The notes under the pieces are model-generated. The model was given only the letters and a program-made list of their open reading frames with translations. It did not search any database and had not been told where the DNA came from. From positions 1 to 64,000 of the forward strand of contig CAZVWU010000001.1 in the NCBI GenBank assembly GCA_964631205.1: a DNA stretch of 64,000 nt. The letters run 5' to 3'. Every line of letters starts with the position of its first letter. Position 1 is the stretch's first letter. The translations under genes were made by a program, and so were the position numbers. This DNA is from CAYYYJ01 sp964631205 (GTDB taxonomy: Archaea > Aenigmatarchaeota > Aenigmatarchaeia > QMZP01 > JACQNV01). Below, piece by piece: positions 1-8,566 of the stretch.

Positions 1-59
1 TCCTCAAAGAAGTCAGCGAAGCTGTAACAGACATTGACAGCAGCCTGCCTGATGTCTAA
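1..59 (+). CDS. 3' end of an unidentified protein gene (partial)
   Basis: One frame is open from the window edge to a TAA at 57-59 and encodes an acidic tail ending SSLPDV. Eighteen codons are too few to identify the protein. It would be convergent with the SDR gene that follows, with an 8-nt gap, which fits the tight packing elsewhere. It could also be chance open frame. Confidence 0.35.
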   Translation, partial: LKEVSEAVTDIDSSLPDV

Positions 60-67
60 TCTTTTCC

Positions 68-784
68 TTACTTTCTAAAATATCTGAACCTCAAATAATT
101 CAACACATCTGTAACCTTGTAAACCTCTACAGCAGAACCAGACTTATAATTATGCGAATTTGCACAGATATCCAAGATTTTAGCAGCTATATGTTCTGGT
201 TTCAGAGCAGGATGTCTAGTCTCATCTAGGGACATATACATCTCCGTATCCACCCCTCCTGGACAAACTGAGATAATCTTTATATTTTCCAATTCCTGAG
301 CAAGCGATTCTGTAAACCCTATTACCGCGAATTTGGAAGCGCAGTAAACAGCCAGCCCGCCAAACCCATGCTTTCCTGCCCCAGAAGAGATATTTATTAT
401 CAGACCACTACTGTTTATTTTTGGCAATAGATATTTCGTCAGTAAAACCAAACCTCTTATATTCACATCTATTGTCTGGTTTATTTCTTCTTCAGAGGAA
501 GCTGAAAGATTTTTATAATAAGCCACTCCTGCATTATTAATCAAGATATCTAGTGTATCTATGCATCCAGCAAACTTTTTTATCCCAGAGATTTTTGATA
601 AATCAGCAACATACCCCTTTACATCTCCATAATTTTTCAATTCTATTTCTGCTTTCTTAAGATTCCCCTTATCCTTCCCGCAAAAAATAACTTTACAACC
701 CTGTTCAAGAAGGGCTTTGCATGCACCCTTTCCTATCCCCCTTGACCCTCCAGTAACAATAACTGTTTTTCCTCTAATCTCCAT
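68..784 (-). CDS. Short-chain dehydrogenase/reductase (SDR)
   Basis: A 238-residue classical SDR, a cytoplasmic NAD(P)-dependent oxidoreductase of unknown substrate. The Rossmann cofactor motif TGGSRGIG lies near residue 12, the structural NNAG motif near residue 83, and the catalytic pair appears as YCASK near residue 147, preceded by the active-site serine in NISSGAG. PGG follows the catalytic helix, as usual in the family. Length is normal. The start codon lies 6 nt from the stop of the upstream beta-propeller gene on the same strand, so the two are probably cotranscribed. Confidence 0.88.
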   Translation of the reverse strand: MEIRGKTVIVTGGSRGIGKGACKALLEQGCKVIFCGKDKGNLKKAEIELKNYGDVKGYVADLSKISGIKKFAGCIDTLDILINNAGVAYYKNLSASSEEEINQTIDVNIRGLVLLTKYLLPKINSSGLIINISSGAGKHGFGGLAVYCASKFAVIGFTESLAQELENIKIISVCPGGVDTEMYMSLDETRHPALKPEHIAAKILDICANSHNYKSGSAVEVYKVTDVLNYLRFRYFRK

Positions 785-790
785 ATCACC

Positions 791-2134
791 TCAGTGCCCC
801 TCTTTTTTTCTCTGGCCCAAAGCATACCTTATCATAGGATTCATTGCCCCTATTTCGTCAGTGATATACCCTCCAGGAGAATCTCTAGTAGAATATATAT
901 CGCTGCCTATCCTTGCATAGCTCACTGCTGTCTGCACATGCTTTCTACTGGAATCTATTTTCAGATCTATAGTAGGCTCTTCTGCCACAGCAATTCTTTT
1001 ATGGGCTCTGCTCCCCTGGGATACGTGCACATGCGACGGCGGCCTGCTGCTTGCCTGAAACTCCCAAAGCTTTTCCCCTGATTTTGAGAGGCAGTAAAAA
1101 GTCCCATTCCAATTTCCAAAAAATATTTTATCATCGTGCACAAAAGGCCTTCCTCCACCCACCAAGCCGTTTGTTTTAAACCTCCAGAGAATCTTCCCTG
1201 TTTTTCTCTCTGCTGCATAAAGATTATAGTCTGCAGACCCAAAGTAGATGTTTTCCTTATCCAAACAATAGGCCCCTATGATCATATTTCCGGCTGTATA
1301 TTTCCAGATCAATTTCCCGCCATCCGCTGAAAGCGCATACAGATTGTTGTCCCTTGAACCAAAGTAGGCAATACCAGCATCTGCTACAGGACCTCTTGTT
1401 CCTGTCACCGATTCTGGTGTCTTATATTTCCACAGCTCTTTCCCTTCCAATGAGATACAATAAAAATTCCTATCCAAAGAAGAGAAAAATAATCTATTAT
1501 TATATAGCAGAAGTCCTCCTGGAATATTATCCCCTGTTTTAAATTTCCATAGTGATTGTCCTTTGAATCCAAGACCATAGACATATCCATCCGAGCATCC
1601 AAAATAAATACCTTTTTCAGATACAGCAGCTGTTGATGTTATCTGGCCTCCTGCCTGAACTTTCCACAGGGGTTGACCAGCCATAGAAACAGCATAAAAA
1701 AATCCGTTTTTAGATCCAAAATAGATTATATCATCCTTTATTGCAGGTGTAGCTGCAATAGAATCTCCGCAATTATATCTCCAGATCAGGTTTCCATCAA
1801 GATGCAAACAATATAAACCCCCATCGTAACACCCAAAATAAATCCTCTCTTTTTCAATAACAGGAGAAGAAACTATAAGATCCCCGGCAACAAACTTCCA
1901 TTTTAGTCGCCCATCAAGAGATAAAGCATACAGAATCCCATCATTGCACCCAAAGTAAATAACATCTTGGTGAATTATAGGAGATGATAAAATACTCCCA
2001 CCAGGCTCTATAGACCAGTACTGGGCAGCATTGCTTTCCCTGACTTCTTCCAGGACTATATTCACCTCTACCTCGCTTGCAATCCCCCTGCCTACTGAAA
2101 AGCTCCAAGTGTACCTATCTTCATCTTCCGGCAT
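791..2134 (-). CDS. PQQ-like beta-propeller repeat protein
   Basis: A 447-residue protein made of about eight repeats of roughly 40 residues, each with the pattern YFGxxDGxxYALxxxGxxxWKF typical of PQQ/BamB-like beta-propellers. No signal peptide or membrane segment is visible, so it is probably cytoplasmic, unlike most BamB-type propellers. About 45 N-terminal residues and about 80 polar C-terminal residues fall outside the repeats. Function is not predictable; such propellers usually serve as binding scaffolds. It is followed by the SDR gene after 6 nt. The ATG at 2134 directly precedes the structured region. Confidence 0.8.
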   Translation of the reverse strand: MPEDEDRYTWSFSVGRGIASEVEVNIVLEEVRESNAAQYWSIEPGGSILSSPIIHQDVIYFGCNDGILYALSLDGRLKWKFVAGDLIVSSPVIEKERIYFGCYDGGLYCLHLDGNLIWRYNCGDSIAATPAIKDDIIYFGSKNGFFYAVSMAGQPLWKVQAGGQITSTAAVSEKGIYFGCSDGYVYGLGFKGQSLWKFKTGDNIPGGLLLYNNRLFFSSLDRNFYCISLEGKELWKYKTPESVTGTRGPVADAGIAYFGSRDNNLYALSADGGKLIWKYTAGNMIIGAYCLDKENIYFGSADYNLYAAERKTGKILWRFKTNGLVGGGRPFVHDDKIFFGNWNGTFYCLSKSGEKLWEFQASSRPPSHVHVSQGSRAHKRIAVAEEPTIDLKIDSSRKHVQTAVSYARIGSDIYSTRDSPGGYITDEIGAMNPMIRYALGQRKKEGH

Positions 2135-2174
2135 GGTTTAACATTTGTGGATGAGTTTAAAAGGTTTCTGTGAA

Positions 2175-2882
2175 TTAGAACAAGAGGATTATGAGCAATG
2201 AGAAAATTGCCATGCTGCCTAAGTCGCCGACTGATGTCGCAATAGGTATAAGGAAATTGTTGGGATCCTCATTCCTTTTGAAGACATAACTTCCTACAAG
2301 AACAGAGAGCAAGAATATTATTCCAACAAGGATGAGCGTTGATGCGACTGAAACCCCGGCAACTTTAACAAAAAGCCAGAAATCTATCGGGAAGCCCCCG
2401 GAAAAAGCCAAAACAGAGGAAAATATCCCTATGTATATGGATGAGATTATAGCTATCGAGAATATTGTAAAAAATAATCTATGCACGCTTTCTGATTTCC
2501 ATGGGCTTCCTTTTATTTTTCCAAGATAAAGCATGGTTGTGAATTTTGACGACACTATCGCGCCATAATCACCTATCATATCATTTAACGCAGGCAAAAG
2601 GATCAGCAAAGGCAGAATGGCTATAAGCTTACCCTGCATATTCTGAAGGCCAAAACCTCCAATCGAGCTCAAGATGGAAGCGAGAATCAGGATTTTTATG
2701 CTCTCTTTTATTATCACGTGATACACATGCGATCTCGGACCATACTCTTTCATATAAGTTAGTGTCTTGTAAGATATCCTGTGCTTTTTATGTATATGAT
2801 GTAAAAGGGGATGGTGATGCTTTCTCCTGAGTTTGATTATTTTTTTCCTATAACTTTTCGGCAAACCTTTGCTTTTTTTCAT
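2175..2882 (-). CDS. MgtE/SLC41-type divalent cation transporter, half 2
   Basis: A 235-residue membrane protein with a basic, histidine-rich N-terminus (KLRRKHHHPLLHHIHKKH) followed by about five hydrophobic segments. It carries the two landmarks of the MgtE integral-membrane domain: LPALNDMIGDYGAI in an early helix and DPNNFLIPIATSVGDLG before the last helix. Such domains conduct Mg2+ or related cations. The cytoplasmic N and CBS gating domains of bacterial MgtE are absent. Its ATG overlaps the stop of the upstream paralogue (ATGA, 2879-2882), implying coupled translation and probably a heterodimer. Ion specificity is unknown. Confidence 0.75.
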   Translation of the reverse strand: MKKSKGLPKSYRKKIIKLRRKHHHPLLHHIHKKHRISYKTLTYMKEYGPRSHVYHVIIKESIKILILASILSSIGGFGLQNMQGKLIAILPLLILLPALNDMIGDYGAIVSSKFTTMLYLGKIKGSPWKSESVHRLFFTIFSIAIISSIYIGIFSSVLAFSGGFPIDFWLFVKVAGVSVASTLILVGIIFLLSVLVGSYVFKRNEDPNNFLIPIATSVGDLGSMAIFSLLIILLF

Positions 2883-3421
2883 ACAACTAAAATCCCTATC
2901 AATAAAGCAATTATGCTGACTATATCGCCAATTGTTGTCACATAAGGGCCCATCACATTATTCGGGTCATGGCCTTTCCTGAAAAGCCAGAAAGTCATTG
3001 CGACAGTCAGCGGAATTTCTATAAGGTTGGAAAGCACGCCTGCAACCAAGGCGACAATTATTATTGAAGGCGAGTTTATCTGCAAAATCCAAAGGTTCAC
3101 AACGTAGGCAATTGTGCCTAAAAACAGACTTAATATTACAACAAGAAGAAAACTGCCCAATATATTGCCTTTCAGTATCCTGTTCCTGTGAAACCTTGGT
3201 TTCAGCGCGCCGAGAAACAGGCCTGAGCTCAGCCTGGATGCCAGGGAGCCGCTTATATTGCCCCTCATCTCCAAAAAGCCCGGCAGCAATATAAATAATC
3301 CAGGTATCAAAGCCAACTTATTCACAAAAGAGACTAACAGCAGGCCTGCAAAAAGCCCGCCTGAAACAGAGATTATTTCACCTTCCAATATTTCTCTGAA
3401 ATCTTTCCGCAGGATATGCAT
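2879..3421 (-). CDS. MgtE/SLC41-type divalent cation transporter, half 1
   Basis: A 180-residue membrane protein, first gene of the pair, with about five hydrophobic segments. It holds the same landmarks as its partner: LPGFLEMRGNISG and DPNNVMGPYVTTIGDI. Eukaryotic SLC41 proteins contain two such domains in one chain; here they are separate genes overlapping by 4 nt. It lacks the basic His-rich N-terminus of the partner. The gene is divergent from the P-type ATPase, with 72 nt between the two starts, so both cation transporters may share a control region. Confidence 0.75.
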   Translation of the reverse strand: MHILRKDFREILEGEIISVSGGLFAGLLLVSFVNKLALIPGLFILLPGFLEMRGNISGSLASRLSSGLFLGALKPRFHRNRILKGNILGSFLLVVILSLFLGTIAYVVNLWILQINSPSIIIVALVAGVLSNLIEIPLTVAMTFWLFRKGHDPNNVMGPYVTTIGDIVSIIALLIGILVV

Positions 3422-3493
3422 AGTATATTATTAATATGGCCGTTATTATAGGTTTCGAGAAGTATATTAGGGAAAAATAAATAAATTATAAAG

Positions 3494-6124
3494 ATGGGAT
3501 GGCATCAGCAGTCTGTCAAGGATGTTTTTTTTGCTCTCGATGCAAATGAGAAAGGGTTGTCCTCAAAGGAAGCTGCAACAAGGCTGGAAAAATGCGGCTA
3601 TAATAAAATTGAGGGGAAGAAAAAATTCAGGGCAGCTAAAATTTTTTTGAACCAGTTCAGGAGCTTCCTTGTGCTGATTTTGGTTGCTGCTGTTATAATT
3701 TCTGCAGTTGCAGCTGACCTGACTGATGCAATACTTATCCTGATTATTCTGGTAATCAATGCGATCCTGGGCTTTGTGCAGGAATTCCGCGCAGAAAAAT
3801 CAATGGAAGCCCTTAAAAAACTCACAGTCCCAACTGCAAAAGTCCTGAGGGACAGCAAAGTAGCAGAGATTTCCTCAGAACAGGTTGTTCCAGGAGATAT
3901 TGTCCTGATAGAGGCTGGGGATTTTATACCAGCAGACGGCAGGCTTGTTGAGATTGTTGACCTTGAGGTGGATGAATCTTCGCTCACAGGAGAGTCTGTT
4001 TCTGTCCAAAAACAGCAGTGTGTCCTCAAAGAGGCTGCAGTTGCTGACAGGAAAAACATGGTTTTCATGGGAACCATCGCCACAAATGGCAGGGCGACTT
4101 ACATTGTCACTGATACTGGAATGAAAACAGAGATAGGGAAGATAGCAGGCCTTATAAAGGGGATAGAGACTGAAACTCCTCTACAGAAAAGGCTTTCGCA
4201 TTTTGGAAGGTGGTTAGGAATATCAGTCATAATAATCGCAGCTGTCACATTTGTTCTGGGAATAGTCAGGGGGGAGCAGCTGTATACAATGGCACTGACA
4301 TCTGTGACAGTCGCGGTTTCCGCTGTCCCGGAAGGGCTTCCTGCAATAGTTACAGTCGCCCTTGCTCTGGGCACAAGGGTGATGGCTAGAAGAAATGCAA
4401 TTGTAAGGAAGCTTTCTGCAGTTGAAAGCTTAGGCAGCGTAACTGTCATCTGCAGCGATAAGACAGGGACCCTCACAACAAACGAGATGACTGTTAGAAA
4501 AATCTGGCTGGATAAAAAATTTATAGACGTGACTGGTTCTGGTTTCGATATCCAAGGCGAGTTTTTGACAGGCAAAAAGCCAACAAAAGTAGAAGGCGAT
4601 TTAGAGGAATTATTAAAGATAGGGGTCCTCTGCAATGACAGCCATCTTGTCAAGGACAACAACAATAACGGAAATTATAAAATAATCGGGGATCCGACAG
4701 AAGGGGCTTTGCTTGTCCTTGGAGCAAAAGCAGGCTTATGGAAAGAGAGGCTTGCAGAAAAATATCCAAGAGTAGGCGAATTACCTTTCACTTCTGAAAG
4801 AAAAATGATGTCAACTGTGCACAAAATAGAGGGGAAAACCGCAGTTTATTGCAAAGGCGCCCCAGAGAAAATAATGGAATTGTCCGGTCTGGAAAAAAAT
4901 GAAAAAGAAAAAATACTGAAAACAGTCGAAGCCATGGGAAAGAATGGCTTGAGGGTTTTGGCTTTAGCAAAAAGAGAAATAAAAGGCAGGCTGGACATGG
5001 AGTCTGTTGAGAATAACTTAACCTTTGTTGGGCTGGTGGGAATGATCGACCCGCCCAGAAAAGAAGTTAAAGATGCCATAAAAACCTGCAAACAGGCCGG
5101 TATCAGGGTTGTGATGATTACAGGCGACCATAGGGTAACTGCTGAGGCAGTAGGCAAAGAGATAGGCCTGATAAAAAAAGGGGAAACGGTCCTCACCGGC
5201 CTTGACCTGGAAAAGATGGATTATAACAAGCTGAAGGAAGCTGTGAAAGAAGTCAATATCTATGCAAGGATTTCACCTGAGCACAAGCTGAATATTGTTT
5301 CTGCCCTAAAAAACAATGGAGAAATTGTAGCGGTGACAGGGGACGGCGTGAATGATGCGCCTGCCCTGAAAAAGGCAGATGTCGGGATTGCAATGGGGAT
5401 AAAGGGGACAGATGTCGCAAAGGATGCATCTGATATGGTTTTGGCTGACGACAATTTCTCAACAATAGTTGCTGCCGTAGAGGAGGGCAGGGGAGTTTAT
5501 GACAACATCAGAAAATTTGTAAGGTATGTCTTATCAGTAAACTTCAGCGAAATCTTCTTTATAACTTTTTCTGTCCTTCTGCATTTCCCGCTCCCTCTCC
5601 TACCTGTCCAAATATTGTGGATAAACCTGCTTACAGACGGCATACCCGCCTTGACTCTCACAGTTGACAAAAAGGAAAGGGATATAATGAAGAGAAGGCC
5701 GAGAGACCCAAAGGCAACAATAACAAGCAACAGCAAATTCTTTATTCTAGCTGCGGGTTTGGTTCTGTTGACAATCTCGCTCGCAACCTTCACAATAGGA
5801 TTAAGCCAGAGTCTCGAAAAGGCAAGGACAATGGCGCTTACAGTGATAGTTTTGTTTGAAATGGTTTTTGTCTTCAACTGCCGTTCAGAAACGCGATCTG
5901 TCTTCAGGAAAAACCCTTTAGAAAACAAATACTTGTTTGCTGCAGTTATAATAACGATATTGCTCCACCTCTCAATAATTTATCTACCGCAATTAAATGC
6001 CCTTTTTGATACTGTGCCTTTAAACACCAACGACTGGCTAATAATTATTTTATTGTCTTTCTCAGGCCTTTTGGTTTTGCCAGAAATATTCATGAGAAAA
6101 AACCGGCATAAAAGCCATTTATAA
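3494..6124 (+). CDS. P2-type cation-transporting ATPase (Ca2+-ATPase-like)
   Basis: An 876-residue plasma-membrane cation pump. In order: N-terminal cation-ATPase domain, actuator domain with TGES (SLTGESV), phosphorylation motif DKTGTLT with Asp322 as phosphate acceptor, nucleotide-binding loop with KGAPE, hinge TGDGVNDAP, and ten-helix membrane topology. The ion-site helices resemble SERCA/PMCA pumps: AVPEGLP in M4 and NLLTDGIPALTL in M6, which point to Ca2+ rather than Na+/K+ or heavy metals. No metal-binding N-terminal domain is present. A TATA-like AGTATATTA lies about 27 nt upstream of the ATG, suggesting a leaderless mRNA. Confidence 0.92.
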   Translation: MGWHQQSVKDVFFALDANEKGLSSKEAATRLEKCGYNKIEGKKKFRAAKIFLNQFRSFLVLILVAAVIISAVAADLTDAILILIILVINAILGFVQEFRAEKSMEALKKLTVPTAKVLRDSKVAEISSEQVVPGDIVLIEAGDFIPADGRLVEIVDLEVDESSLTGESVSVQKQQCVLKEAAVADRKNMVFMGTIATNGRATYIVTDTGMKTEIGKIAGLIKGIETETPLQKRLSHFGRWLGISVIIIAAVTFVLGIVRGEQLYTMALTSVTVAVSAVPEGLPAIVTVALALGTRVMARRNAIVRKLSAVESLGSVTVICSDKTGTLTTNEMTVRKIWLDKKFIDVTGSGFDIQGEFLTGKKPTKVEGDLEELLKIGVLCNDSHLVKDNNNNGNYKIIGDPTEGALLVLGAKAGLWKERLAEKYPRVGELPFTSERKMMSTVHKIEGKTAVYCKGAPEKIMELSGLEKNEKEKILKTVEAMGKNGLRVLALAKREIKGRLDMESVENNLTFVGLVGMIDPPRKEVKDAIKTCKQAGIRVVMITGDHRVTAEAVGKEIGLIKKGETVLTGLDLEKMDYNKLKEAVKEVNIYARISPEHKLNIVSALKNNGEIVAVTGDGVNDAPALKKADVGIAMGIKGTDVAKDASDMVLADDNFSTIVAAVEEGRGVYDNIRKFVRYVLSVNFSEIFFITFSVLLHFPLPLLPVQILWINLLTDGIPALTLTVDKKERDIMKRRPRDPKATITSNSKFFILAAGLVLLTISLATFTIGLSQSLEKARTMALTVIVLFEMVFVFNCRSETRSVFRKNPLENKYLFAAVIITILLHLSIIYLPQLNALFDTVPLNTNDWLIIILLSFSGLLVLPEIFMRKNRHKSHL

Positions 6125-6144
6125 TTTACAGGACAATTAGTATT

Positions 6145-7464
6145 ATGGCATCCAAAATGTCAAGAAAACAAATAGATATTGGGGACAGGGTTAGAATAAT
6201 AAAACGAGGCGAGATTTACGAAGGCTTGCTAATGCCCAGAATAGGCAAAAATAATTTTTTCACAATAAAACTTGACAATGGCTACAATATAGGCATAAAT
6301 GCACAAGGTGCAAAGATAGAAATTGTACAGAAAAACAAAGAAACGCCTCCAGCCAAAGAGAGCGCCCCCCTCACGCCTAAAAAAAATCTCCCATCTATTT
6401 CTGTTTTAGGCTGCGGAGGCACAATAGTAAGCAGAGTGGAATACACGACTGGCGCAGTTTTCCCCGCTTTTGGCAAAAGCGATATTTTGAAGATGTTCCC
6501 TAATCTGGAGAATTTTGCAAATACAAAGCCAAGAAAACTTTTCGACCTCTTGTCAGAGGATATGCATCCTGCCCACTGGCAGCTTATTGCAAAGGAAGTT
6601 GCGCAGGAAATAAAATCAGGCGCCGATGGAGTTGTCCTGATGCACGGGACAGATACAATGCACTACACATCTGCTGCCTTAAGTTTTATGCTTCAGGATC
6701 TCCCTGTGCCTGTTGTTCTTGTAGGCGCGCAACGGTCTTCTGACAGAGGAAGCAGCGACAATTTCCAAAATCTTATATGCGCAGCAAGGGGATCGCTTTC
6801 AAATATTGCTGAAGTCTCAGTTTGCATGCATGCGACAAGTTCTGACGATTATTGTTTCCTGCATCAAGGGACCAAAGTCAGAAAGATGCACACTTCCAGA
6901 AGGGATGCCTTCAGGAGCATGAACAGCTCACCTTTTGCGAAAATCTGGCCAGATGGGAGGATCGAGCAGCTCAGAAATGATTTCAAAAAAAGAGGGGATG
7001 GAAAATTAAGACTGGACACAAAAATCAACCCAGATGTCTGCCTTATACAGGCCCACCCCGGAATAAAACCAGAATTTATTTCCAGCCTCTCGAAACTTTT
7101 TGACGGTGTTGTTATATCTGGAACAGGTTTAGGCCATGTACCTACAAACCCGTTCGGGGACAAGCTTGCAAAAAGCATATTGCCTGCAGTAAAGTCTTTA
7201 ATAAGTTCGGGGGTAGCTGTAACGATAGCCCCCCAGACAATTTACGGCAGGGTTAACATGGAAGTCTATACTGCAGGCCGCCTTCTCGAAGAAGCAGGTG
7301 CAATAGGCAATTACTGCGACTGGACACCGGAAACAGCGCTAGTGAAATTGATGTGGGTTTTAGGCCACACAAAAGACCCAAAAGAAGTCAAAAAAATCAT
7401 GCTCACGAATATCGCAGGCGAGATCACAGAGAGGATCAAACCTGAAACATTCCCAGACGATTAG
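6145..7464 (+). CDS. gatD: Glutamyl-tRNA(Gln) amidotransferase subunit D
   Basis: A 439-residue GatD, the asparaginase-like subunit that frees ammonia from glutamine so GatE can amidate Glu-tRNA(Gln); this system is specific to archaea. An N-terminal small beta-barrel (DIGDRVRIIKRGEIYEG) is followed by an L-asparaginase fold with catalytic threonines in GCGGTIVS and MHGTDTM, plus the conserved AQRSSDRGSSDN segment. Length is typical. No gatE lies nearby; the window instead has a GatB-type subunit at 33128-34549. The gene abuts convergent rpoD with no intergenic base. Confidence 0.93.
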   Translation: MASKMSRKQIDIGDRVRIIKRGEIYEGLLMPRIGKNNFFTIKLDNGYNIGINAQGAKIEIVQKNKETPPAKESAPLTPKKNLPSISVLGCGGTIVSRVEYTTGAVFPAFGKSDILKMFPNLENFANTKPRKLFDLLSEDMHPAHWQLIAKEVAQEIKSGADGVVLMHGTDTMHYTSAALSFMLQDLPVPVVLVGAQRSSDRGSSDNFQNLICAARGSLSNIAEVSVCMHATSSDDYCFLHQGTKVRKMHTSRRDAFRSMNSSPFAKIWPDGRIEQLRNDFKKRGDGKLRLDTKINPDVCLIQAHPGIKPEFISSLSKLFDGVVISGTGLGHVPTNPFGDKLAKSILPAVKSLISSGVAVTIAPQTIYGRVNMEVYTAGRLLEEAGAIGNYCDWTPETALVKLMWVLGHTKDPKEVKKIMLTNIAGEITERIKPETFPDD

Positions 7465-8244
7465 CTATTTCAATTCAGCCAGCTCTTTTTTGAACTCTTC
7501 TGCTTTCCCTTCCAGAATTCCGGCTGCCTTTGAAACTATATATTCAGGCTTCAACCCGGAAATTGACTCTACTGTGAAAACAAATTTCGTATCGTCCACA
7601 TTTATTTTAATCGCATCGCACTCTTCCTCGCATTTTTTATAAAAATCAAGTTTTGTCAAGTCCCCAAGAGCAGGCTTTCCGCCTTTTATTATAAACAAGC
7701 CTTCAGGAAGTTTTTTGATATACTTTGCAAACTTCTCCTGGCCGCTCACCTCGAGCTCAGGATAATAGCCATAAGAAGCATTTGCAGCCTGCCACTTTGC
7801 ATGCTGTAGTCCAGTCCCAAGCCTAGCAGTCCCCTCAAGCTTAAGCTTCTGGTTTTCAAGAAGCTCTGCTATCACAAATTTTGGGTCAACAGGCTCCACA
7901 TCCTTGTTTGCAGATTTTAGGTCACCTGAATGCACGACGCAGGGTCCTGTTTTTTCCAATGCAAAAACAGCTTCGCATGACGGGCAGCCTTTCCCTTTGC
8001 ATGCGCACTCAGATGTGAAGTTGAATTTCTTGGGGTCAAAGCTCAGTGGCAGGAGCCCAAGCCTGTGGGCAATAATCTCATCAAAAAGTATGGACGTGTT
8101 TTCTGAAACTTCGATGCTGTCAATCGCAAGCACAGGTATTTCTGAAACCATTATCCTTCTCAAGGAATTTGCAAAAGCAGGAGTGGAATCGTCTAATATA
8201 AAACTTACCTTATTATCAGTTTTGTTCAATATCCTTACCTTCAT
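7465..8244 (-). CDS. rpoD: DNA-directed RNA polymerase subunit D (Rpo3)
   Basis: A 259-residue archaeal Rpo3, the alpha-like subunit that nucleates polymerase assembly with Rpo11. The N-terminus (FANSLRRIMVSEIP) is the dimerisation motif. Residues about 80-96 contain four cysteines in a CxCxxxxCxxC arrangement, the metal or Fe-S site of the inserted domain found in some archaeal Rpo3. A TATA element (TTTTATATA on the minus strand, near 8295-8304) lies about 55 nt upstream. In most archaea rpoD sits in the S13-S4-S11 operon; here it stands alone between gatD and tRNA-Leu. Confidence 0.95.
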   Translation of the reverse strand: MKVRILNKTDNKVSFILDDSTPAFANSLRRIMVSEIPVLAIDSIEVSENTSILFDEIIAHRLGLLPLSFDPKKFNFTSECACKGKGCPSCEAVFALEKTGPCVVHSGDLKSANKDVEPVDPKFVIAELLENQKLKLEGTARLGTGLQHAKWQAANASYGYYPELEVSGQEKFAKYIKKLPEGLFIIKGGKPALGDLTKLDFYKKCEEECDAIKINVDDTKFVFTVESISGLKPEYIVSKAAGILEGKAEEFKKELAELK

Positions 8245-8317
8245 ACAGTCCCTTCCCCGAGTGCCCAGTTGTATAATCCAATAATATTACCCTCTGTATA
8301 TAAAAACCTACCTGAAA

Positions 8318-8505
8318 TGCGGGGGGTGGGAAACTCGTTTTCTTTCGTGAACGTTTCTTTAAATTTACTAACCGAAAGACAGGTTCGAACCCACGAAGGC
8401 ACTGCTCACCTTTTTCCGTGCACGCTTTTTGACCAATTGAACAGAAAAGGGTGCTAAGCCACTGACCCCTCAAGCCAGCTGAATTAACCGCTATCAAACC
8501 CCCGC
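8318..8505 (-). tRNA. tRNA-Leu(GAG) with insertions in the variable arm and T-loop
   Basis: The minus strand gives acceptor GCGGGGG (8505-8499) pairing perfectly with CCCCCGC (8325-8319), discriminator A at 8318, anticodon stem CTGGC/GTCAG around loop TTGAGGG (anticodon GAG, purine 37), and T-stem GTGGG/CCCAC. The T-stem halves are separated by about 52 extra nt (about 8331-8382) in the T-loop after TTCGAAC. About 45-50 extra nt also sit in the variable arm (about 8408-8455), flanked by CACC/GGTG. The acceptor and long variable arm are typical of archaeal tRNA-Leu. I infer two noncanonical introns; exact splice sites are not fixed. Confidence 0.7.
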
Positions 8506-8532
8506 TTTCTGCATTAACAATTATCCTGAAAT

Positions 8533-8548
8533 TGCTATTTAAATCCAT
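8533..8548. promoter_or_regulatory. Shared TATA/BRE region for SRP RNA and tRNA-Leu
   Basis: TTTAAA near 8538-8543, palindromic and preceded by GAAATT, lies about 26 nt upstream of the inferred SRP RNA 5' end (8567) and about 35 nt upstream of the tRNA-Leu 5' end (8505) on the other strand. It could serve as TATA box in both directions. Confidence 0.5.
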
Positions 8549-8566
8549 AAAAATGAGATATTTACT

